This document shows positions 35,581 to 42,113 of a stretch of 42,113 nt of DNA, piece after piece; position 1 is the stretch's first letter, and each line of letters opens with the position of its first letter. The DNA is from a virus. Location: IMG/VR virus record IMGVR_UViG_3300042502_000182, positions 1 through 42,113 of that record. One strand, 5' to 3'. The notes under the pieces are model-generated. The model did no database searches. It was not told the origin of the DNA and saw only the letters and a list, made by a program, of their open reading frames with translations. The translations under genes were made by a program, and so were the position numbers.

Positions 35581-37134
35581 TTAGAATTGAGGGATTTCTT
35601 CAATCAAGACTGTGCGAGACAAGTCTTCAATGAACACATCACAACGATCCTTCATCCAGATTTCGTATCCTGGGAATTTGTTCGCAGAACTCATACCTTG
35701 AGACTTAGCAAAGCCTAAGTGGTGACGAGTACCATCGATATAACCCCAAGTCATTGAAGGAGCACCCTTCATACGTACTTCACGGATGTTATTTACCATT
35801 GAACCATCAGACATTGGAGATACGTCAAACACCATAAATACTGGAGTAGACTTCTTGTTCTGTCCGAATTCTAAGTTAGTTTGAGGAAGGTCTAATTCTT
35901 TTAAGTGAATTAACTCAACACGACCAGTCTCACGAGTTACCATTGCATCGAATGCAAAGTTGTAAGTGATGTGTTGTCCTTCTCCTTGCATGTAGCGATT
36001 ACCTGAATCAGCCATGAACGTTAAACCTGAGTTTAATGCATCGTTCTTCAAAGCTTGTTGGAACACGTCAAAACCAGCTTCGTTAGTGTACATTTTAACA
36101 CGACGATCCTTAACATCCACACGACGATAGAATAAATCACCAAATACTGAACGAATCAAGTTAGCAGTGAATTCTCCACGGTTGTATTGTACTAAGTTAC
36201 CATTGTTACGCATACGGTGGTAAACACCAGCAGATGTACGCTTTAATTCTTGCTTAGAACCGTTAGTCTTCACAGTACCAGGCTTAGCCCAGATCATACG
36301 CTTAACTTTCAATTCTAACATAGACTTACGCATCCAGAACTCAACAAACGGTTCCCACTTAACATCATTACGAGTTAAAGGTAATTGGTTACGACGTTGT
36401 GGAGCATATACTAAGATGTCTAACGCTTTACCTGAAGCATCAACCATCATCTTATCATCAGCCCATTCAGTGATCTTGTGCTCATAACCATATGCAGAAC
36501 CTAATGATTCAAACATTGTGATTTGCTCACCTAAACGAGGAAGACCTAATAAGTCTTGATCGAATTCACCGATAGCAGCATCAACTAATTCTAATTCAAC
36601 ACCAACTTGTAAGAAGATAGAAGAAACGAAATCTACAGTTGGGTTATCAGTTACTAAAGTAACAGTGTACAAATAACCCATGTTCCATGGTTGTGGATCT
36701 TTGATCACATAGAAACGAGGACCATACTGACGAGTACCTACAGAAACGATAGCGTTCTTAGAGAATTCGTTAGTATCCAAAATGATTTGGAATTCCTGAC
36801 CATCGATACCTGGCTTCTCTAATTGAAGAGTAGTAGCAGGAACATCGATAATTTTAGGGAATTTGTAAGGAACTTGTACTTGCCACTTCCAAGCATCACT
36901 ATTGTTGTCAATGTAGTACGGAGTTGACTTGTTGATCATGTCCAAGAAGTCATTGCTGTACAATGAGCTCTGAGTGTACAGAGAGATAATCTTCTTATCA
37001 TAGTCTGCTGGCTCAGTTGAGTGAAAGCTTTCCAAGTGGTTTGAGTCAGTTAACTTACCAACTGCACGTTTGTCCATTGACGCAACGCGAGCATAAGTAA
37101 AACCAGTTAAACCTGGGATTGTTTGAATTGCCAT
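35581..37134 (-). CDS. Major capsid protein, crAss-like (517 aa)
   Basis: The protein starts MAIQTIPGLTGFTYARVASM and its length of 517 residues fits Crassvirales major capsid proteins, which have an HK97 fold. It is placed after the terminase, portal and scaffold-like genes as in crAss-like phages. Segments ESLGSAYGYEHKITEWADD and RRNQLPLTRNDVKWEPFVEFW lie in the middle of the chain. Arginine is encoded almost always by CGT, unlike the AGA-rich internal-protein genes, a sign of very high expression. The leader of 36 nt is AT-rich (ending ACAAAAATGGC) with no Shine-Dalgarno. The gene is followed by several hairpins. Confidence 0.85.
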   Translation of the reverse strand: MAIQTIPGLTGFTYARVASMDKRAVGKLTDSNHLESFHSTEPADYDKKIISLYTQSSLYSNDFLDMINKSTPYYIDNNSDAWKWQVQVPYKFPKIIDVPATTLQLEKPGIDGQEFQIILDTNEFSKNAIVSVGTRQYGPRFYVIKDPQPWNMGYLYTVTLVTDNPTVDFVSSIFLQVGVELELVDAAIGEFDQDLLGLPRLGEQITMFESLGSAYGYEHKITEWADDKMMVDASGKALDILVYAPQRRNQLPLTRNDVKWEPFVEFWMRKSMLELKVKRMIWAKPGTVKTNGSKQELKRTSAGVYHRMRNNGNLVQYNRGEFTANLIRSVFGDLFYRRVDVKDRRVKMYTNEAGFDVFQQALKNDALNSGLTFMADSGNRYMQGEGQHITYNFAFDAMVTRETGRVELIHLKELDLPQTNLEFGQNKKSTPVFMVFDVSPMSDGSMVNNIREVRMKGAPSMTWGYIDGTRHHLGFAKSQGMSSANKFPGYEIWMKDRCDVFIEDLSRTVLIEEIPQF

Positions 37135-37170
37135 TTTTGTTTATGTTTAATTTACTAATTTATTATTGTT

Positions 37171-38424
37171 TTATGCAAACCAAGATGTAGGGCTAGTACC
37201 AGATCCTTTAGATTTTACTGAGCTCTTGGATGCTTGTCTAGCAACTTCACCAAATAACTCATTTGACTTCTTAGAGATTCCTGACTTTTGAATGGTTGAT
37301 AATGTAGGATCTTTTTCAAGAATCTTCAATAGAAGACCAACCTTCACCTTCAACGCATGGTTTTCAGGACGCTTTAAGTCAAGAATGGTACGATCAAAAT
37401 CTGTCAATGTTTCTCCAGATGGTGTCTTCCACTTCTCAGCCAAAAGAAAATCTTGTAGTTCTGTAGCTAGTTTAGGATTAAGAGGGATGCCATCAAACTC
37501 TTTCGCTTTAACCTTTTCTTGTAACACAGTGGCAACATTATGTTGATACTGTTGCTTGATTGCAGCTTGTTGTTGTAACTGGGTAGCTCTCTCTTGCTCC
37601 AATTTTTGAAGCTTTGTAGCTTCTTTCTTTATTAACACTTTATGATGTTTAGCAGCAACGCTTTCTAAGTCACCATAGTTCTTCAGTCTTTCAACCTCAG
37701 AGGTTATATCTTCAGGATCAAAACCTTGATCTGCTAAAGCTTGTTTAAGGACTGCTATTTGATTTGTCTCATCAGATAAATCCATATCAGAGAAATTCTC
37801 AATAGCATTATATGTGCTGAAATAATCTTTAGGATTAACCCCATTAACAAAGATTGCTTGGAATGCATTTTGGTAGTCTTCACCAAACTGTCCAATGAAG
37901 TTGTTTACAACATCAATAGCACCTTTTTTCTTCTCTGCCTCGAAACGTTCTAAGAACTCTTCTGGTGTTGAGATGTTAATCTCTTCTTCTTCATCATCCT
38001 TAGTGAATACACCAAGTTTAAACAAGTCGTTAGATAGAGCAGCAAACTGAGTTGAAGCAGGAGCATCTTCCTCATTATCTTCTTCAGTTGCATCAGCTTT
38101 TGGAGCTGCGGCAGCTGGAGTTTCTTCTTCCTCTTCCTCTGTGTCATCATCATATAAGAAGTCAGTGATAGATTTTTTCTCATCTACCTTTTTATCTTCT
38201 TGATCGTCAGTGTCTTCATCAGAAGCAGCAGGTTTTGCTTTCTTCTTAGGAGCTGCAGCAGCAGGTTCAGGATCTGGAGTATTGATATCCTGGATATCAT
38301 CAGGGTTAGCTGTAGATGTGTCAGGGCCCAATAAGTCATTTAATAACTCTTGACTACCCATTCCTTCCACTGTACTCTGAATACTAAAGTTCCCAAAATC
38401 TGGGGTTTCTAAATTATCAGCCAT
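37171..38424 (-). CDS. Acidic coiled-coil scaffold-like head protein (417 aa)
   Basis: The N-terminal third is strongly acidic and Pro/Ala-rich (about residues 40-130, with runs of Asp and Glu broken by AAAAPK). Residues about 265-305 form a Gln-rich coiled coil (EQERATQLQQQAAIKQQ). The C-terminus is Ser/Lys-rich and ends GTSPTSWFA. It sits between the portal and capsid genes, the usual place for a scaffolding or head-maturation protein, and the composition fits that role. It starts a transcription unit with the capsid gene, since a hairpin and a promoter match lie directly upstream. No protease motif is visible. Confidence 0.7.
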   Translation of the reverse strand: MADNLETPDFGNFSIQSTVEGMGSQELLNDLLGPDTSTANPDDIQDINTPDPEPAAAAPKKKAKPAASDEDTDDQEDKKVDEKKSITDFLYDDDTEEEEEETPAAAAPKADATEEDNEEDAPASTQFAALSNDLFKLGVFTKDDEEEEINISTPEEFLERFEAEKKKGAIDVVNNFIGQFGEDYQNAFQAIFVNGVNPKDYFSTYNAIENFSDMDLSDETNQIAVLKQALADQGFDPEDITSEVERLKNYGDLESVAAKHHKVLIKKEATKLQKLEQERATQLQQQAAIKQQYQHNVATVLQEKVKAKEFDGIPLNPKLATELQDFLLAEKWKTPSGETLTDFDRTILDLKRPENHALKVKVGLLLKILEKDPTLSTIQKSGISKKSNELFGEVARQASKSSVKSKGSGTSPTSWFA

Positions 38425-38457
38425 ATGTAGTTAAACTTTTTTAATTGGTTTTCGATA

Positions 38458-38488
38458 TAAAAATATGTTGTATTAAATTAATAACAAA
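38458..38488 (-). promoter_or_regulatory. Bacteroidetes-type promoter of the scaffold-capsid operon
   Basis: On the minus strand, TTTG (38488-38485), a 19-base spacer and TATTTTTA (38465-38458) match the Bacteroides promoter pattern except for the last base. The -33 box overlaps the last two bases of the hairpin stem upstream, as it also does at 8147-8150. The leader is about 30 nt. Confidence 0.55.
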
Positions 38489-38556
38489 TAGATTAGAGTC
38501 TATAATGCTGATTATTGTTGATAATATAGCATTAATAGATTTTACTCTAACCTATT
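38487..38556 (-). terminator. Long inverted repeat between portal and scaffold genes
   Basis: Arms 38544-38556 and 38487-38499 (13 bp, one wobble) enclose a second perfect stem (38528-38534 with 38503-38509, TAATGCT/AGCATTA). The structure lies 9 nt after the portal stop and is followed by TTTGTTATT. It probably ends the terminase-portal transcript. The rest of the 141-nt gap holds the promoter of the next gene. Confidence 0.6.
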
Positions 38557-38565
38557 TGATTAGAA

Positions 38566-41148
38566 TTACTTACTCTTTGATGCTCTGTTCTTAGCATTCA
38601 ACTTAGCAATCTCTAGGTCATTGTCCTGATTTCTAAGTTCAGCATCTATCTTTCTGTTCTCTAAAGCCATCTTATCTGAATGAGCTTTATTATCTTTTTG
38701 AATCTCTGATAGCTTAAGTGCATAGTCAGATGCTGCTCTAGACTCTTCAGACTGTAACTTAGAGATCTCTAATACATCAGGAACACCTGACGCATCTGCA
38801 TCTGTCAAAGGACCAGCTTTAGATTCAGCCGCAATAAGAGCAATTTCTTTCTTATTGATACGATCAAGTTCAGCATTGTAGTTATCATTAGCCATCTTCT
38901 CTTGTTGAGCTTGGGCAGTTTGTTGCATCTGAGCTTGAGCAATTTGTTGTTGTTGTTCAAGTTGCTGCTGTTGCATCTGCATTTGTTGATCTTGCATTTG
39001 CTCTTGACGATCTTTCAATGTCTTGAACACTTTCTTCATCTCTCTCATAGAGTTAGTTGAATATAGCTCAATAACATCGTGTAATGATCCACCATTCTGT
39101 AGAACAGCTTGAGATAAGCTACGAATCTCACCAAACATTTGCTTATCCTCTGGACGATTAGTCAAGAACACTTTAAGATCACGGAACTTAAGATCAGATC
39201 CATTCACCTGTACAAATGCTGACTCACCCTCATTAGTAATGTATGATAGAGTAGATTGTGGTTTAGCACTCTCTATATATAAGGATGCATCAATGATTGC
39301 TTGGTATAACTGACCTAATACATACTCGTGTGCCACAAATAATGGCTCAGTTTGTGAGTATGATTGTGTGATGGCAGCATTAGTACCTGTAGCAGATTCA
39401 GAAGCTGCAACAGAACCTAAACGTTGCTTAGACATACCAATTAGTTCCCAACATTCTTGCTTCAACTGCATAGCTAAGTTGTAACGAGATTGGATCTCCT
39501 GTGTACGCGTAAGGTCAATATCACGGAACTGGTTAAATGATGATGGAGACTTTAAGTTCTCTGGGCTATCATCAATAAACATTACACCACGGTTACGTGC
39601 TTCCATTTCCCAAATGTCAAGAGCATCTTGTGCATCTCCATCTTTAGGAATAGGTATATGTCTGATTGATGTTAAGTACACCTTACCAACCTCTTTCTCT
39701 AACAACTTGTATAATTGATTCATACAAACGTTATAAAGAACTTGGAACGGCTTCATTAAGTCTACTAAAGACTTAGCCTCTGTATTCTTCACCTCATGCA
39801 CCAAACCAATGATAGGGCAGTAGTTTAATAACTTGTAAGGTTTAATGTGGTAGATATCTGGTCCCACTTTGATTCCTTGATACCACTGGTTAATCCATCC
39901 CCACTCTAATGATTGTTGCGTAGGAATAGTACCTGACTTATATGTCTCATCTACTAGCATAGATTGCTCATTGCCCATATCATCTAAGTAGATAAGCTTA
40001 CCAATCTTCTTCTTAGAGATCCAATAACAACGAACAACTACATACTTGTATCCAAATGAAGACACATTTGATGTAAGTCCTAAGAAGTCCTTTAATCCAT
40101 CATTGTTCTCCTTCATCTCTGATTCAATGATCATACGTGTCTGTAACACAAGAGGATCATATGTATCATACTGCACTGAGTCTTGACCTGGTGTAGCATC
40201 TGGATTACCTAGATTAGATTCACGAACGTTAATCAAACCATAGTCTTGTAGAGATGAACGTAAGTGGTCAATCTCTTCTTTAGTTAAGTCAGGAATAGAT
40301 TCGATAATTTCAGACAATTCCATAACTTGCACAGTACCAGCAGCATACGCACCTTGAGCACGTCCTGTAGGATCTGATACATACTTACGATCTGGTGTTG
40401 TTAAGAACCAAGTGTTCTTAGGGTTAGCCACCTCAATGTTAAATCCAAGCTTAGAGTTATCCTCATAGATGTGATAATACTCACGAGCAGAGATTAACAT
40501 ATCACGGAATGCATCTTCTGATTTCTCTTTAAGAACAAAGTCAGCTTTGTTAGCTGTCAATACATGGTTAGCCCATTTCTCTGCTACAGATGTATATGAA
40601 TCAAGCTCATCTTGAACTTGCTCCATTGTCAGTTGCTGTAACTCTTCATCTTGTAGTTCTTCTCCTGCTAGTGCAGCTTTCTCTAAAATCTTCTGCTTAG
40701 CAGTGGAGATAACATACTCCTGAAGAATACCTGTCTTATATTCTAACTCTTCAGCTTTACTATCATCATCAAATGCCTTAACACGGAATGCATCAGGTCT
40801 CTTTGAAATCTCACCAACAAGCTCATTAAGCGGTGTAGTGATAATTGAATACATCTTTACATAAGATGGTAAAGCCAAATCAGCTGTAAGCATATCTGTA
40901 AAGCTTCTTACCTCTGGCTCTTGGTAGAAATCCTCAGGACGTAAGATACCCTTCACTAAGTCATAGTTCTTAACAAACGTATCACGGTTCTTTACATACT
41001 CAGCATAAGCCTTGTTTGCAAAGTAGTCCATAGTATTCTTGATCCAACTCTCATCTTGCTTTTCCTTCTCAGTCTTAAACTGATCAGGGAAGATGTTTAG
41101 ATACGCATATCTAATCGTTGCATCTTTTGTATATCTAATAATTGCCAT
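38566..41148 (-). CDS. Portal protein, crAss-like (860 aa)
   Basis: The large, mostly helical protein (MAIIRYTKDATIRYAYLNIF) has the length and neighbours of Crassvirales portals. The segment SYVKMYSIITTPLNELVGEIS lies in the N-terminal third, and the middle carries FQVLYNVCMNQLYKLLEKEV and SATGTNAAITQSYSQTEPLF, which resemble the stem and wing helices of large portals. Residues about 713-755 are Gln- and Met-rich (QMQDQQMQMQQQQLEQQQQ), followed by a charged coiled-coil C-terminus that may reach into the head as a barrel. The start overlaps the terminase stop by one base (TAATG), so the two are translationally coupled. It forms the dodecameric DNA gate. Confidence 0.85.
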   Translation of the reverse strand: MAIIRYTKDATIRYAYLNIFPDQFKTEKEKQDESWIKNTMDYFANKAYAEYVKNRDTFVKNYDLVKGILRPEDFYQEPEVRSFTDMLTADLALPSYVKMYSIITTPLNELVGEISKRPDAFRVKAFDDDSKAEELEYKTGILQEYVISTAKQKILEKAALAGEELQDEELQQLTMEQVQDELDSYTSVAEKWANHVLTANKADFVLKEKSEDAFRDMLISAREYYHIYEDNSKLGFNIEVANPKNTWFLTTPDRKYVSDPTGRAQGAYAAGTVQVMELSEIIESIPDLTKEEIDHLRSSLQDYGLINVRESNLGNPDATPGQDSVQYDTYDPLVLQTRMIIESEMKENNDGLKDFLGLTSNVSSFGYKYVVVRCYWISKKKIGKLIYLDDMGNEQSMLVDETYKSGTIPTQQSLEWGWINQWYQGIKVGPDIYHIKPYKLLNYCPIIGLVHEVKNTEAKSLVDLMKPFQVLYNVCMNQLYKLLEKEVGKVYLTSIRHIPIPKDGDAQDALDIWEMEARNRGVMFIDDSPENLKSPSSFNQFRDIDLTRTQEIQSRYNLAMQLKQECWELIGMSKQRLGSVAASESATGTNAAITQSYSQTEPLFVAHEYVLGQLYQAIIDASLYIESAKPQSTLSYITNEGESAFVQVNGSDLKFRDLKVFLTNRPEDKQMFGEIRSLSQAVLQNGGSLHDVIELYSTNSMREMKKVFKTLKDRQEQMQDQQMQMQQQQLEQQQQIAQAQMQQTAQAQQEKMANDNYNAELDRINKKEIALIAAESKAGPLTDADASGVPDVLEISKLQSEESRAASDYALKLSEIQKDNKAHSDKMALENRKIDAELRNQDNDLEIAKLNAKNRASKSK

Positions 41149-42113
41149 TATGTAAACAGTTTACGTTTATACTTTCCTCCACCAGAATTAAATACACTGG
41201 AAGATTCTGTAAATAATTTATTGTTTTTGTTTCTTTTCTGCATTGACATCACCCTTGCATCACCTGTACCACCAATTTTTCCCATAATAGGATCCATCTT
41301 CATGGCCATAGCTACAGCTAGTTCTGCTGCAATGATACGGTCAAAGTTACCCTCCTCATTATACTGTATCATTTCTTCTAACAATACAGGATCAAATATC
41401 TTAACCATCCCTTTAGTCTCAGAGATTATGTTACCATCATCATCTCTTTCTGTAACAAGAGTTTCCTCTGTATACTTCTTCAAACAACCATGCAAGAAGT
41501 CTCTAATCTTCTCAGATGATCTATGTATACCATAGTCACGTCTTACAGTGGTATTAGGTACAATCTCTTTCAACCAATCTGGTTGTCTCTCTAGATAGTG
41601 TGCATCATTCTTAGAGATCATGTAATCAATGAATGAGATCTCATCATTCTCGCACAATGTTCTAGCATTGTAATATTTGATAAGAAGTCGTGCTTGCTCC
41701 TCCCACGTTTCTTTCTTATCAGGACGTGCACAGTACGAAGCTACGAACATATCTTGATATTTCTCGCCTGTTAACTCATGCATCCTTTTATATATGTATA
41801 CAGAACCTAATGAACTTGAGTAGGATGATTTACCTTGGCGGTATGGATCGACTCCTGCTACATACAGTCCATAAGGAGGTGTATCGATAGGAAACTCATA
41901 TATCACTACAGGAGCATCCTTCATATCAGAGTTCTTAAGAGGGAAGTTGGAGATGGGCAGCTTGTCTGTGAATTCATGCTTAACACCTTCTCCATCATCA
42001 TATAGCACGACTGGTATGCCTGTACGCTCTTGTTGTAAGAGTCTAGCCTTTTGTCGTTTTGCTCCCTCTATATCGAATATATTGGTATCTTCATTCAAGA
42101 AAATATCATCCAC
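41148..42113 (-). CDS. terL: Terminase large subunit, C-terminal nuclease part (partial)
   Basis: The gene runs off the right edge. The last codon in view is an internal GTG, not a true start, so the ATPase domain lies outside the window. The 321 codons seen cover the RNase H-fold nuclease. Acidic catalytic candidates are D89 in VAGVDPYRQGKSS, E155 in LCENDE and D258 in NFDRIIAAE, in the correct order for terminase nucleases. The tail is basic and Ser/Gly-rich (NNKLFTESS, KYKRKLFT). The order terminase-portal-scaffold-capsid is the crAss-like head module. The enzyme packages the genome into the prohead and cuts the concatemer. Confidence 0.85.
   Translation of the reverse strand: MDDIFLNEDTNIFDIEGAKRQKARLLQQERTGIPVVLYDDGEGVKHEFTDKLPISNFPLKNSDMKDAPVVIYEFPIDTPPYGLYVAGVDPYRQGKSSYSSSLGSVYIYKRMHELTGEKYQDMFVASYCARPDKKETWEEQARLLIKYYNARTLCENDEISFIDYMISKNDAHYLERQPDWLKEIVPNTTVRRDYGIHRSSEKIRDFLHGCLKKYTEETLVTERDDDGNIISETKGMVKIFDPVLLEEMIQYNEEGNFDRIIAAELAVAMAMKMDPIMGKIGGTGDARVMSMQKRNKNNKLFTESSSVFNSGGGKYKRKLFT

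Noticed and set aside
42111-42113. GTG at the right edge as start of the terminase
   Set aside because: The ATPase half is missing and the frame is open to the edge, so this is an internal Val codon.

Overview
This 42 kb window is most likely the virion-protein half of a crAss-like phage (order Crassvirales) or a close relative that infects a Bacteroidota host. The evidence is gene order, recognisable protein families, low GC, leaders that rarely show a Shine-Dalgarno, and Bacteroidetes-type promoter matches (TTTG-N19-TAnnTTTG). Every supported gene lies on the minus strand, so the window reads right to left. Genes are packed tightly, often with 1-nt TAATG overlaps or gaps of 1-4 nt. TAA, TAG and TGA all serve as stops, so there is no sign of stop-codon recoding here. 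No tRNA, CRISPR array, integrase, transposon or replication gene was seen.

Right part, head module (about 42113 to 31560): the 3' part of the large terminase gene, the portal, an acidic coiled-coil scaffold-like protein, the major capsid protein, two conserved head or connector proteins, a probable auxiliary capsid protein, then small Cys-rich proteins. One of these small genes encodes only 40 residues. Middle part, fibres and tail (about 31557 to 19260): a collar-domain fibre, a 93-residue relative of its N-terminus, an 832-residue poly-threonine adhesin, a calcineurin-like phosphoesterase, two connector or ring proteins, an IHF/HU-like protein and a 1602-residue muzzle/stabilization protein.

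Left part (19249 to 1): three tandem trypsin-fold proteases of the NAL1-like type with intact catalytic triads, a small protein between two of them, a probable adhesin that shares a docking domain with the 832-residue adhesin, then the large internal (ejected or cargo) proteins. These are a 799-residue protein with two zincin-like segments framed by a repeated WLxKY motif, a 1167-residue protein with a glycine zipper and a lysozyme-like domain, a 952-residue cargo protein of a crAss-conserved family, and a giant frame of at least 1747 codons that runs off the left edge. In crAss-like phages the giant cargo proteins in this position include parts of a virion RNA polymerase, but no polymerase motif is visible in the part seen here.

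Transcription appears to be divided by hairpins at five junctions: after the portal, the major capsid protein, the auxiliary capsid protein, the 832-residue adhesin and the 1167-residue protein. Three of these junctions also carry a promoter match. The most unusual content is the protease cluster, the motif-framed double zincin, the poly-threonine modular adhesins with shared docking domains, and two terminator-promoter junctions with the same geometry.
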